Positions 43,338 to 55,066 are shown, numbered from the stretch's first letter. The stretch: 64,000 nt of DNA from Diphasiastrum complanatum (GCA_029204225.1 CM055093.1:22377436-22441435), one strand, 5' to 3'. Notes: generated by a model not told the origin, from the sequence alone. Translations and numbers: made by a program.

Positions 43338-44350
43338 ATGGCATCAAGCTTCTCCTCTTCCACCTTCAACAAGGATGACTCATGGTATATTGATAGTGGA
43401 GCATCTTCACATATGTGTGGCTCCAAGCACTCTTTTTCATCTATTTTGCCTTATGATGGAGTCAAGAAGACCATATACTTTGCAAGTAAGCATGAGTGCA
43501 ATATTGAAGGAGTAGGGATTATTCCCTTGAAGCTTGCATCTTCTAAAGATCTCTTTCTCAACAATGTTCTTTTTGTCCCAAAGCTTACAAAGAACATCTT
43601 AAGTGTTGGCCAACTTCTTGATAGTGGCTTTGATGTCAATTTCAATATTGACAATTGTGTGATCAAGAAGGATGGTGAGATCCTTGCATATGGATCAAGA
43701 TTTGAAGGCATCTACAAATTGGATCCAAGTGAGAGTGAAAACTCTCTTGATGTTTCTTATATGTCCAATATTTCAAAGGAGGATGATCACACAAGATGCA
43801 CATATCTTCTCTCTTCAAGTATTATGGTGTATGATTATTCCTTATTATTCAAAGCATATGTTGAGAAGAAATTCTCATTGAAGATCAAAGCTTTGAGGAG
43901 TATTGGAGCTCTTGAAGGAATAGCACCATACGAAATTTTATCAAGATGAAGCCTAAGGTTGATCACCTTAGTGAACTTGGTAGTGCTTGCTTTGCACATA
44001 TTCCCTTGGAAACAAGGAGGAAGGATGATCCAAGCTCATGGATCATGATTGGATACGCATCCATCAAGGAGGCCTTTAGTGTCTTTACACTCTCTATTTC
44101 AAAAGTGATTGTGAATAGAGATGTCATATTGCATGAAGATTCAATCTTGGAAGTGGCCGAGATCAAGGCTTCTCAAGAAGCATCACAAGTTATCTTTTTT
44201 GAAGGTATTCAAGTTATGATGGGGCCAAGGTGTGAGGAGGAGTTTTTTCTTCATATAATTTCAAGCCGAGTCCTTATGGCTCACCTTACATGGCAAAGAG
44301 GGGCATCTTTCATGCTGTATCTACTACAACACATTCATATATGCTTCTCT
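43338..44350 (+). pseudogene. Element G protease and core-deleted integrase
   Basis: Protease has DSWYIDSGASSHMCGS (43380-43415), then NVLFVPKLTKNILSVGQLL. After ISKEDDHTR the pre-integrase zinc region is gone. Only AYVEKKFSLKIKALRS remains before a jump to GIAPYEIL, which loses the catalytic DDE segment. A stop at 43947 follows, then the integrase C-terminal part resumes (KPKVDHLSELG, HIPLETRRKDDPSS, WIMIGYASIKEAF, LSISKV). Compared with element D, the residues corresponding to the CKGN block before MVGY are also missing. Element E has the same gaps. Confidence 0.82.
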
Positions 44351-44354
44351 TCCT

Positions 44355-45002
44355 TTGCTTGAAATGCTATCTTGCTTCATTGAATTTTTTGGATCTCAAA
44401 GTTCAAGAAAAGCTATACTAGTTTTGTATGATGCTTATGGTATGGACATGTTTCTTGTCATTATTGACTTAGATGTGTTTCCAATACTTTCTGAAAGCAA
44501 GATATTGTATTGTCAAAAGTATGCGCTTGGTTCTAGTAAGAACAAGGTTGAGCTTGGTACTCACTTTTTTGAAAATCATGTTTTCACATGTTTTGAGGCA
44601 AATTGTAAACTCCTCTTGAGATTAAGTGAAGCATCCAAAGTGGACACTTACATCCTTGAGAGAGTAACTAGCCTAAAAAAGATCAAGATAGTCTTTGATA
44701 TCAAGATTAGATCCATCATGGATATAGTTCATTGTATGTGGACTAGTCAAGCTAGAAAGCATAATCTTGATAATCATCATTGTTTCACATCTTATGATCT
44801 TGATCTCCATGATCCTTATGAGGCTTGGAAGCCTCATATTTCTCTATTTATGGTGCATCCATCATGCAAGTGGAACTTTCAAAGAAAAGATCATCATCAA
44901 GCATGGAGGAAGCCCATGATCATAGTGGCATATTGGTGGAGCACTCTTCAAAGGCATTGGCAAGAGATCTCTACCAAAGAGATCTTATCATGGATATGGT
45001 GA
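44355..45002 (+). CDS. ORF-X of element G, unrecognised protein replacing RT/RNase H
   Basis: A 215-codon open frame between the integrase remnant and the 3' LTR, at the position of RT and RNase H. No RT box (YVDD) or RNase H motif is present. It aligns by eye in the same frame with the minus-strand element E (49590-50330). Shared blocks include FLVI.DL..FP, ESKILY, LLLR.SE.S..DTYIL, KIRSI.D.VH..WT and IS.KEILSWIW. The C-terminal half is rich in Trp, His and Cys. I recognise no domain, signal peptide or clear membrane helix. Origin could be a captured host gene or an old extra domain. Whether it is translated is unknown. Confidence 0.6.
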   Translation: MLEMLSCFIEFFGSQSSRKAILVLYDAYGMDMFLVIIDLDVFPILSESKILYCQKYALGSSKNKVELGTHFFENHVFTCFEANCKLLLRLSEASKVDTYILERVTSLKKIKIVFDIKIRSIMDIVHCMWTSQARKHNLDNHHCFTSYDLDLHDPYEAWKPHISLFMVHPSCKWNFQRKDHHQAWRKPMIIVAYWWSTLQRHWQEISTKEILSWIW

Positions 45003-45120
45003 GGGTGCTGCTATGATGGATCCCTTGGCTGATCTTCACTTCTTATGCATACCAAAGGATCCACTCAAAAAGATTTACAAACTTCTCAAGTGATCTAGTA
45101 CCTTTCCAGGCTATTCTTTG

Positions 45121-45128
45121 AGGAGGAG
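45121..45128 (+). other. Polypurine tract of element G
   Basis: AGGAGGAG immediately before the 3' LTR. Confidence 0.85.
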
Positions 45129-45885
45129 TGTGAGAAATTGGCAAAAATCTAGCTTGGTATTTTTTATGATAGAAGTTTTAAGTGAATCTCACATGTGTGG
45201 AGGATGTTCCCACGTGTAGAGAATTGTAAAGTAAATCAAAATGTTTGATATAGGGGTCTCACAGAATCTCATAGTCAAGCATTTAGGTGTAGGATGTTGA
45301 TAGGGTCAAATTTGGCATAGATGGCAAATTATCCATTTCCACTTGTAATGCCACTATTGAGCCAAAATAGAGTAGGAGGCCAAACTTGTGCCAATTAGAG
45401 TGTAGACAAGTGTAATGCTTTTGTTTGATGAAGTTTAAGAGGTCCAATAGGATTTAGAGGTGGATGTGTGGTCCAATAGGAATTTGAGGTGTGCTTGAAT
45501 ATAGTGTGATCCAATCATAGTTAAGCATAGTGGTAGCTCGTGGATCTACTGGTATCATTGTACTCCTCATTTGGATCTAATTGATTTTGAGATTGAGGGG
45601 ATTTTGAGTGTCATTGAATTTCTAGCTTTCTCTCTCTATCCGAGAGCTCATGATGGTTTTTCTCTCTCTACCCGAGGAGAGGAGCTTGTTTTTACTTAGA
45701 ATACTTTTGGAACACTTCCCACATGTGTGAGTGAGAGTTGGAAGTGATTGAATGCATGTATATGTTTTTGCCATAGGATCTAAGATTGATCTTGAATCTC
45801 AATCTAGTCTTGATCTTGGTGCATCTACACACCTTAGGAGATCACAAGTACATGTTGTGGACAATCCACACGTGTGAATTCAACA
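45129..45885 (+). repeat. 3' LTR of element G
   Basis: Pair of 40936-41694. It carries a 4-base deletion near 45465 and scattered substitutions. Confidence 0.95.
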
Positions 45886-45890
45886 AAAAA
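45886..45890. repeat. Target-site duplication AAAAA, right copy (element G)
   Basis: Matches 40931-40935. Confidence 0.75.
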
Positions 45891-46440
45891 CATCTCAAGA
45901 AAAATATAATTTAAAGAAAATGCTAACTCTAAAGAAATTGAATCTGAAAACTTACAATTGCATTTCCTTCTATCATTTGGATTCAGATCATGAATGTTGA
46001 GCTCATTGTGAAGATAAACACGCTGAACTAAAACTTTCGTGATAGATTGACCGACATGTGATACTTTAAAATCCATTATCCTACCTTTCCAAGAGCTTCT
46101 ATATATGTTATCCGATCTTTTTCTTTTTCCAAATGAGCCTTTTGCAGAGGGATCATCAAGATCCATTGATGTTTTTGATATATTCTTGGCATCCATTGAT
46201 CTTCTACATTTTTTTCATTGCAAATATTGATTGCATCAATGGTTCCTCTTGATCTCCAATTATGTGTAGCCATTAGTCGAAAATATGAGTACGCAAGCTG
46301 AGAACGGAGAGAATGTAGAGATTGCGAGGCAAACCTAAGAATGACAATCCAAAATAAGAGATAGAATGAAGAAAATGAGAGGTATACCTATGAATGACAA
46401 GAAGTTTCTAAACTACAAGGATTAGTTAACCACAGTTTAT
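45891..46440 (-). other. Unrecognised minus-strand reading frames
   Basis: Two overlapping minus-strand frames (46273-46076 and 46196-45834) join by a frameshift into a basic soluble sequence (GTIDAINICNEKN; KGSFGKRKRSDN; NPNDRRKCNCKF). It could be an exon of an old gene or transposon that element G now interrupts. I cannot name it. Confidence 0.3.
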
Positions 46441-46707
46441 GACTATTGACGTCAAATCAACCTTGAGTGAACAATGATGGGCAACATAAGAGTATTCAAC
46501 AGTAACTGTGGTCCAATCACAATTTTTTGTTTTGCCTGGCGGGATATATGAAAATCACAAAAATTTGGTCAAAAAAGTTAAATACAATTTGCGTCTGTCA
46601 ACCACTGTTATGGTTCGTCACAAATGGACACCATTCATTGGGACACATAAGCATTGAAAGCGTGCGAAGTCAAAAACAACATCTTGACAAAGGGCCCATT
46701 TTGAGTT

Positions 46708-47813
46708 CTAATATCCCCTAATGTAAAATACATCGTTGAGCAAGGTTGATTCACCATTTGGAAGATGAAGGTGTATAGATCCTTGGCCTCTGATTTGTAG
46801 TGTACTTGAGTCACCGAAGTAAACATACTTCAAATCTGCTAGAGTGAGATCTTCGAATAGGAACTTGCATGGAGTCCTGTGCTGAGAAGCACCAGAATCG
46901 AGATACCATAGAAGGGCATCTCTACTATCTTGATCTTGTATCATTAGCAATGTTGGGTCTTCATGAGAGATTCTGACAGAATCAGATTCTCCATCCTGGT
47001 GCATTTTCTTTTTTACTTCATTGTGCTTGAGAACTCGATAGTCCTTGATGTTGTGATTGGTTCTCTTGTAGTACTTGCAGAAGAGTTTGGTCTTTGGTCT
47101 TTGATGTTGTCGATTGTGCTATTGTGATTGCTAGTCTGAATTAGTCTGTTCAACTTTTGTCTTCTTGTACTTCGAAGACTTCTTCTTCTAAAACTATTGC
47201 TTATTTGAATAGAGGATGACTGCCTTTGTATTCGATGTAGATAAGCTTTTCCTTCTTACTTCCTCCTACAATAAACTTGATGTCAATTTTTGTAGAGACA
47301 GGTCAAGAGCATTGCTCAAGAGCAATACTAAGTTGTTTTAAGAGAGAGGAAGACTAGACAAAAAGACATATTAGCATCTTTGTCTGATACTGGTGAACCT
47401 ATTGCAATTGGCTGATTTAGCAGCTTTTTGATTTCATTCAGATGATAAGTGATTGAGGTTCCTTCACTCATCTTGAGTGACATGAACTTCTTTTTCAGGA
47501 AGAGACAAGTCGATACATCTGTTGTTTCATATAGACTAGAAAGAATGTCTCACGCTTCTTTGGAGTTGGAACAAATTTCTACATGAGCTACTTGTGAATC
47601 TTTAAGATTCAAAGATACAATGGCAAGTACTTTCCCATCCTTAGCTTCCCAAGTGGTCAACATGTCAAGTTCAGCCGACTTGGCTATTGAACCATTGACA
47701 TATCCCCAGAGTTCTTTTTTAGTGAGTATCATTTTCATTTTGAATTTCCACATGTGGAAGTCATCACCGTTGAACTTATTGATCTCGTGGATTTTTGAAG
47801 ATGTACCTTCCAT
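46708..47813 (-). pseudogene. Element B2 copia gag and protease fragment
   Basis: Starts at the ATG 47813 (MEGTSSKIHEINKFNG), with FHMWKFKMKM, LWGYVNGSIAK, WEAKDGKVLAIVSLNL and NSKEA followed by a TGA where Trp is expected (near 47550). A decayed knuckle CKYYKRTNHNIKDY lies near 47080. The protease has LLWYLDSGASQH (about 46905-46930) and ends at DVFYIRGY. Integrase and RT are absent. It belongs to the same family as element B at 24.3 kb. Confidence 0.82.
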
Positions 47814-47863
47814 AATTAATGAAATTGTAAAATAGTCTTGAATACTAATAACAGTTTGGAACG

Positions 47864-47881
47864 ATGGCTCTGATACTACTC
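47864..47881 (-). other. Decayed primer-binding site of element B2
   Basis: On the minus strand GTAGTATCAGAGCC: one base off the consensus primer site, a few bases inside the LTR that starts at 47882. Confidence 0.7.
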
Positions 47882-48810
47882 TGTTGGGTTCTTTGTATGA
47901 ATAATGAAAAAATGATTGTGTTTGAATATTTTCTTTATCAACTATGATACCACCCTTGCTGGATATGAGATCCAATCAAGAGAAAACTCAACATGTAAAT
48001 TATAACAAGATCTTTGCCAAACAGTAGATTCAGACTATTACTTAAATCACCAATATGAATATTTTAGTAGGTGTCAATGACATCCATGAAGGAAGCGAAA
48101 CAATTAGGCGTCTATAACAGCCATGCTTCCTTTGAGATTAGATATTCGATTGAGTCGAGAAACGAGTATCAGTGTAAGAGAAAGGAGTTATCAGAAAGCA
48201 TTAATTAGTGTACGATACACATAAAGAAAGTAGAGAATTTGCATTAAGCTGTTGTGGATACAACAATCAGATCACGATTCTATGCCCGAGAATTGTTCAC
48301 ATTAAGAGCACACTAAGTGTTGTGAGCTTGCCATGCCAGTTACAGATTAAATACTATCTCTACTTTTTGAATTAGTTTCACTCTCTCTAAATTAATCTCT
48401 GATTCTATGGAATTAGATTATTCTGAAACAATAGAGTTCATGAAGGAACTCTGAATCATGCTTCCACTAACTGACTCTGATGTCTTACATTCTCATCTAT
48501 CTTCTCACTTTCTTGTCAATAGTGTATTGTTGTTATGTTTATATACATGCGTTAGTTATAATAACTATGTGAGCAATGAGCGTGAAGTAGTGTAGCTACT
48601 GTAGAGTATTGAAATGAACTGTGATGTAGTCTACGTCGGACATGGCAGAGGAAGCGCTTCATTTTGACTAGTGATAGTCAATGATCGTCGAAGGTGTCAG
48701 ACAAGTTGAGTCAACTGGTTCGCCCTAGAGAAGATGTCGATGGAGTTGGTGTCAGGGTGTCGATGAAGTCTAGTCAGTAAAGTCGATGACAAAGATGTCA
48801 TTGAAAAATC
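47882..48810 (-). repeat. 5' LTR of element B2
   Basis: Inner end TGTTGGGTTC. Long stretches match element B's split LTR (29906-30165 and 33255-33860). The outer end is placed where similarity to another LTR (element E) begins; it is approximate. Confidence 0.65.
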
Positions 48811-49629
48811 TAGCAACTTCACACGTGTGGGGAACCACACCAAAAGTGTGAATGATCTTTAACATGCTTTGTGATAGCACACAGATCACCTGTAGAGTAA
48901 TACTACAAACTACCAACAGATTTGAGGCTAGAGCACAATCTAGAATTCTACAGATTAAAGCTATATTAATTCCTCACAAAGAGGGAAAGTATACAAGCAA
49001 AATAATGTATAAAGAAGACATCAATCTCGAGTTAGAGAGAGAAGAAAATTACAAATATGACCTTACCAAAGCTTGATTCATCATTAGAAATGAATGAGAA
49101 CCATATGTACATATATAGGAGAGCCAAAATTTGTGGTACTACTAGCATTTAATGCATTTTCTACACCTATTCAAGTGTAAACTACTACCATAATGACACC
49201 TAATAGCTTGCATGCAGAAATTGCACCTAAGTTCTACCTACTTCTCCAAATGTCAACTTCTCAACTAAATATGTACAAAACTACATGCATGTGTCCATTA
49301 CTATATTTGCATGCCTTGCATGTCATTATGGAAACTTAAGACACAATGCATTTATGATGGCTCGAGTTTCTACAAGGTCATGTTAGACCATTTCCATGTG
49401 TAAATCTACATGCATGTCAATCTAGACATTGTGAACAATGTTGCATGTCATACTAGAACAAATACACTTTATGCATGTCATTGGATCTTGATCTACCTAA
49501 CTCAAACTCGCCCTATTCTACAAGGATATGTGCTCAATTCACACACCTTGAATATGTACAATCGATTTACGTGGGTAGGGCCCCCAAAATCAACATATGT
49601 CAGATAGACATGTTTTACAATTCTTCAAA
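48811..49629 (-). repeat. 3' LTR of element E (limits approximate)
   Basis: On the minus strand it begins TTTGAAGAATTG beside an AAGGAGGAG purine tract (49630-49640), like element D's LTR start. Its other end, near TTCACACGTGTGG at 48817, resembles the inner ends of the D and G LTRs. It has diverged strongly from both in the middle. Confidence 0.55.
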
Positions 49630-49639
49630 CTCCTCCTTA

Positions 49640-50335
49640 AAATATATCTATCTGATGTTGATGAAGATCCTTTGTGTGTGGATTCTTTGTTTTGTATTTG
49701 AAGTGAAGATCCAAAGAATCCATCATAGCAGCACGCTTTCCAAATCCACGATAAGATCTCTTTGATAGAAATCTTTTCCAAATGCCTTTGAAAAATATTC
49801 CACCAATCTGCCACTATATCAATATGCCTCCTCCATGATTGATCTTGATCTCGGATTTGAGAACTCCACGTGCATGAAGATGATTGCATAAGAATCTTTA
49901 AAATATAAGGCTTCCATTCCTCATCATGATCACAAACATCATATAGATCAAGATTATATCATGAGCAATACTCAAGATTAAGCACACTAGCTTTATTAGT
50001 CCAAACACTATGAACTCTATCCAAAATGGATCTAATCTTGAAACCATACTCAAACTTGATCAAATTGAGGCTAAATACTTTCTTAAGGATGTAAGTGTCC
50101 TCATTGGATGTTTCACTTACTCTCAAAAGAAGTTCACAATATGTCTCAAAGCATGAAAAAACTCCTTTATTTAAAGTATGAGTACTAAACTCATTCTTTC
50201 TCTTACTCAATTTATGAGCATACAAATGATGATACAATATCTTGCTTTCTAGATGTTTTGGAAACATAATCAAGTCACAAATGACAAGAAATAATTCCAA
50301 ACTAAAGACTTCATTCAAAACTAAAGTAGCTTACT
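49640..50335 (-). pseudogene. ORF-X of element E
   Basis: Minus-strand counterpart of element G's ORF-X, in two open stretches (50318-49959 and 49889-49640) separated by a stop near 49960. Blocks shared with G are FLVI.DL, ESKILY, CELLLRVSETS, DTYILKKV, KIRSILDRVHSVWT, the WKP segment, IVADWWNIFQRH and ISIKEILSWIWKACCYDG. Many changes are conservative. It lies between an integrase remnant and the 3' LTR, the same place as in G. No known domain recognised. Confidence 0.65.
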
Positions 50336-50525
50336 TGATCTTTGAGATAAGCAAATCTCAACTAAGCAAGATACAACATCAACCAAAGAAAGAGAATCAT
50401 AGGTGAGTACAATAGAATGAATACCACCTTCACATATCCTTTCTTTTCCATGAAATAAAAACAACAAGGACTCGGCCTTGTTCAATGAAGATCTTCTTGG
50501 ATATGCATGTTGAGGATACTCCTCC

Positions 50526-51513
50526 TCAAACCTCTACCCCATCATAAGTTGGCTTTTCTCCAACTTTTGATGCAATTAGAGACACTGTGCTCTCGGCCTC
50601 TTCCAAGATTGAAAATAGATCTTCATAAACAATAACATCTCCATGCTCAAACACCTTCGAGATAGAGAGTGTAAAGGCTTTGTTGCCTTCCTTGGTGGAT
50701 AAGCATCCAACCATGATCCATAGGCTTGGATCTCCATCCTTCTTTTCTTCCAAGAGACCACATGCAAAGTAATAACCTTCAAGAACACTAAGGTACACAA
50801 CCTTAGGCTTATATTTGAACAAGACTCCATATAGTGCAATCCTTCCAATAGCTCCATAGCTCCAAAAAGCTTTGCATGATGGAAAATACACATGCACCAT
50901 AGAACTTGAAGAGACAAGACATAGCCATAGGTTACTTGTGAACCATCAATAAGAGTCGAAAAACAAGAGACAACTTCCTTGCTTGTTGATGAAGAAAGGT
51001 CAACATCTGAGTGTTCCAACTCCATAGGATGTTTTGTCTTGGTAGAAGACATCAAATATGGATCCATATGTGATTTTGCCATGAAATAAGCCACTCTTGG
51101 CTTGATCTCCTTGACTATTGAAGACATAGATATGAAATTGGAAACATGCAACCTCCTATGCCATACTTCTTCCTTGGAAACACAAGTCATTAATACAAAA
51201 TCACAAGTACTTGCATTCTCATGCACATATAACTTGAAAATGCATCCATATCTAGATCCACTTGCTAGGATCTCATCACCTTTCTTTATAAAACAATTAT
51301 TGACATTGAATTCCACTTCAAAACCATCATCAATTAACCTTCAACACTAATCACATTCTTTGTGAGATTAGGAGCATAAAGTACATTGGAAAGTGATAAA
51401 CTCATAGAAGATGCAAGATCCAAGGAACAAATTGCAACTCCTCCAATTGAACATGAATCACCAATAGCAGTGCATATTGATTCTTGAAGTTCTTGATAAG
51501 GTTCAATGGAAAT
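50526..51513 (-). pseudogene. Element E protease end and core-deleted integrase
   Basis: Minus strand, in shifting frames. The protease tail has ICSLDLASS, LYAPNLTKNVISV; then GDEILASGSRYGC and VWHRRLHVSNFISM (zinc motif remnant), MAKSHMDPY and HSDVDLSSSTSKE. The catalytic core is missing: the text jumps from the LSLQVLW segment to KAFWSYGAIGRIALY and then KPKVVYLSVLEG, GDPSLWIMVG and AFTLSISKV. The gap matches that of element G. The 5' part is cut off at 51514 by the LTR of element F. Confidence 0.75.
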
Positions 51514-52163
51514 TGTGAAAATTGTCAACATTTCCTAGCTAGTTTGAGGCCTAAATTGGCAATTTTTGTACATAGTTTTGGATCTAACATTTCACAGGTG
51601 TGAAAGAGGCCTAGATACTTTTATTTTAGTATTTATTTCATGTTGAAGAAGTCTCAAACTTCAAGACCTTCGAAATGACACCAAAATCATGTTATTTGGA
51701 CATATAGGCCAAAATTGGCTATTTTAGGCTACTGATGTCCTAAATTTGGGTCCTAAGTTCTAGAGAGAGGAGAGAGAGTCATCTCTCTCACCTATATTAG
51801 GCTGAAATTTGTAGAGAACATGTTGGAGAAACTTATTGTATTGTTGAGAGAGATCAATAGATCATTGTCACAGTTTCTTCCTCCATTGAGAGCATTGCTT
51901 TGTGTATTGTCTTCAAGCTTTATGATCTTAAGAGGTTTCCAAAAGTGGTAGGCTGTTGTTGTAGGTTTGGTATGCTATGTTTTTTGGCTGCCATTATTAC
52001 CTTCTATTAGTTTCTTTTGTCTCTTGAATGCTTTGTCAAGTTCATGTGTATCAAAGGTAGCATTAGGATGCTTTGCCATTTCTAGCTTTTGTAGCGTGTT
52101 GTGCAAAGATCTTAGCCAAGTATTTTGGGAGTTTGGATTCATTCAAGATCCACTTTTTTCACA
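51514..52163 (+). repeat. 5' LTR of element F
   Basis: Begins TGTGAAAATTGTC and ends TTTTTTCACA before a perfect primer site. There is no partner LTR. A TTTCACAGGTGTGAAA palindromic word lies near 51591. Confidence 0.75.
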
Positions 52164-52175
52164 TGGTATCAGAGC
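52164..52175 (+). other. Primer-binding site of element F
   Basis: TGGTATCAGAGC directly after the LTR. Confidence 0.9.
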
Positions 52176-52463
52176 TACTTGGTTGTTATTTTTAGTAAGG
52201 TTTCCATTTATGGTGATATTTGGATGTTTGATCAAATTCTAGCATGATTATGCATTGCACTGTTGATCAAATCTTACTAGCCTTTGTTTTGTGAGTTGAA
52301 CTTGTGGATCAAAAGCATATTTCAGGTCTATTGAAGATTAGAGGCTGAGAAGAAGCTATTTTGGACTGGATCATAACACCTAATCATTTGTTGATTGTGA
52401 GGCTTGTGCATATTCAGTACTAACAATGTTCTGTTCAATGTATTGTTGACAATCTCCACTTCT

Positions 52464-52533
52464 GTGGATGAACACTCTCCTTTGTGGATGAACACTCTCC
52501 TTAAGTGGATGAACCTTCTCCTTAAGTGGATGA
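52464..52533 (+). repeat. 21-bp tandem repeat in element F leader
   Basis: Three and a partial fourth unit of GTGGATGAACACTCTCCTTAA (units at 52464, 52484, 52505, 52526) in the leader between LTR and gag, where packaging signals usually lie. Confidence 0.85.
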
Positions 52534-53322
52534 CAAATACTCTTTGAGTGATTTTGTATTTCTCCAAAAACCTGAGCAAAGCTCCCACTTGGATGAAAGA
52601 TCCCCTTTTGGGTGAATAGATTGTCAACAATCTTTTGCATAAATTTTGGTGTACTTTGTTGAGCATGTAAGTAACTCTCCTAATGTAATTTGATTGGAGA
52701 ATTTGCTGTAAGGTTTTAACCATTATGCAAATGTGTTTTCAGGTTCTTAACAAGTCGAGGAACATTCTCATGTGAAGTGATCTTAGATCTACATCTAAAC
52801 ACCAAGATTTGACAAGCTAGTGAAGCTAGTCTTGTGATTCACTAAGTGTGCTCTTTCATTCACCTCTAAAGCTTGTATTTACCACTTGCTGGAGTTTATA
52901 AACTTTTAGAAGTGTGGTTTACATGTGGTTTTACAGTTTGAATCAATATCTTAGTGTGTTGATCATGTGTTGATCAAGTTTGTTCAATTCTAGGTATTCT
53001 TGGCAGCCTAGTCTTTTGTATTTTCTAAGAATGCAAGTAACTCTTCACACCATAACGTGATTTGGTCACTTGCTGGAAAGTTTGAGAGCTTAAGCAAGAG
53101 TGTGTTCAGGTTGGTTTGAGTTTGTAATCCATTTTTAGTGTGTGCAAAGTGTTGCATGTGTTTTCAATCTTCCTTTCTATGCTTGGAAACTAGCCAGGTT
53201 CAAGATAGAAGTGTTTTTGGGTCCTAGATCTTCTGAGATCTCCTTATCCATCATTTGTTGAGAGGAAAGTGAGTGCTAGGTGCATCAGGACAGAGCCTAA
53301 AGGTTGAAGAATCATTATATTC

Positions 53323-54534
53323 ATGGCTTCCAATGGTGGGATCATGTTAGAAACTAATGATAGGTTGAGTTCATCAAACTACTCTACCTGAAAAGTGAGG
53401 ATGGAATCCTTACTTGAGTTGAATGAACTCATGGACATAGTTGCAGGAACTGAAGAGAGACCACCCATAGTTCAAGAGCAACAAAGGTTTGATAAGAAGG
53501 CCAAAAGGGCTCTTCATATTATTAAAATGAATGTTACCAATGAACTTCTCAAGGAAGTTGGTACTAGTCAAAGTGCAAGTGAGGCTTGGAATGCCTTGAA
53601 GAAGCTCTTTGAATCAAAGTCCACATCTAGGGTATTGACCCTAAGGAGGTAAATATTTTCTAGTAGTCAAAGAGAGGGTGAAAGTGCTCATGCATTTGTC
53701 TTGAGGGTTAAGTCCTTAAGTGATGATCTAGCATGTATTGATGAAAACATAAAAGATGGTGAAATAGTCCAGGTTATGTTGAATGGTTTGCTAGATGAAC
53801 ATGCTAACCTTGTGCAAAGTTTTGCCATTCAAAGAGTCTTGCCAAGTGTAATTGACTTGCAAGAAATCTTATTGGCTGAAGAACATAGGTTGCAGTCAAA
53901 GCTTGATGGTGCATCCTTGCAAGGTGGAGGTGAAGAGGCTTTCTTCACAAAAGGCAAAGTCAAAGGCAAATGTAAACGCAAAGGGAAATGGTCCAAAGGT
54001 GGTAACTCGGATCATGATGATTACTCTTCCTCCTCTTCTACTTCTTTTAGAAAGAAAGACAAGTCAAAGTTCAAGTGCCTTTATTGTGAGACAAAAGGTC
54101 ATTTTGCAAATGAATGTCATAAGAAGCAAAGTAATGAAGGTAGCAAGCAAAACAACTTTTTTACTTCTAATGAGGATCTAGATTCTTGTGATTCTCTCAT
54201 GATGTGTTCTTCAGGTCTAATGTCAAGTGGAAGTGACAAGGATTCATGGTGGATAGATAGTGGATCTAGTTCACACATGACTAGTCACAAGGAGTTCTTT
54301 ACTTCTTTGATCTCTTATGTTGGAACCAAGAAAGTCGTTCACATGCCAAATGGTGGTGAGTGTATGATCAAAGGTATTGGCTCAATTCCTATTTGCCTTT
54401 CTACTAATAGGGATGTAAGGCTTGATGGTGTTCTTTACATTCCTTCACTTTCAAGGAATTTGCAAAGTGTTGGTCAAATGTTAAAAAAAAGGGTGCAAGA
54501 CAAAGTTTGTTGGGGATGTTTGCTTCATTACTAA
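53323..54534 (+). pseudogene. Element F gag and protease
   Basis: Start ATG 53323 (MASNGG). The conserved Trp of SNYSxWK is a TGA stop at 53389. After that come KKAKRALHIIKMNVTNELL, SASEAWNALKKLF, a TAA near 53651, then an open frame from 53701: SLSDDLACIDENI, the knuckle CLYCETKGHFANECHKK (about 54077) and protease WWIDSGSSSHM (about 54248), PNGGECMIKGIG, LYIPSLSRNLQSVGQ. A frameshift in an A-rich run near 54485 ends it. Confidence 0.85.
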
Positions 54535-54544
54535 GGGAGATGTC

Positions 54545-55066
54545 TTGATTGCTATGGGCAATAGACAAGGTAGACTTTACAAGCTTGATGCATTTGTTAT
54601 GTCTAATAAGATGAATGAAATGGAGGTTGGTGGTTCTCTCAACTTTCAAAAGTCAATCCCTAGCATCAATAAGATTGGTAGATCTTATGCAAAGTCTAAA
54701 GAACTTTCTTATGCTAGATCTAGGTTGAGATCTAATGAGCTTCTTGGAAATAGTTATTGTTGTGCTAGCTTGGCAACTTTTGGTGAATCTATGATCAATG
54801 TTTTGGATCCATTGGATCTTGAAGATGGACTAGTGCTACCTACTAGTCAAATGGAGTCTGGTGGTGCTAAATTAGTATCATGTTTGAACTCTTCTACTCA
54901 TAGATTTTCAAGTCTTGGTGGCTCTTCAATGGAACTACATGGCAAGTTCAAAAATGAAAAAGGTAAGAAGAGAGCTAACTTCATCAATGGAGGTGATGAA
55001 AACTCTTCTTTGGAACTGGTTATTGCTAATGACTTATTACTCATTTGGAAAGAGATGGTGCTTTGA
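54545..55066 (+). pseudogene. Element F downstream frame 1, unrecognised
   Basis: 173 codons. The first few (MGNRQGRLYKLDA) are the usual end of copia protease before the pre-integrase zinc motif, so this continues the polyprotein. The zinc motif and integrase that should follow are absent. Instead comes Ser/Leu/Asn-rich sequence (SYAKSKELSYARSRLRSNE, ENSSLELVIANDLLL) with no domain I know. Confidence 0.5.

Larger units (their letters stand above)
40936..45885 (+). mobile_element. Element G: non-autonomous copia element carrying ORF-X
   Basis: Complete LTR element of 4.95 kb: 759/757-bp LTRs (TGTGAG...CAACA) differing at roughly 15 positions by eye, primer site, gag, CCHC knuckle, protease, a remnant of integrase lacking its core, then an unrecognised frame (ORF-X, 44355-45002) where RT and RNase H should be, and a GAGGAG purine tract. 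It must borrow RT and integrase. The LTR resemblance to element D suggests a D-like helper. Confidence 0.92.
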
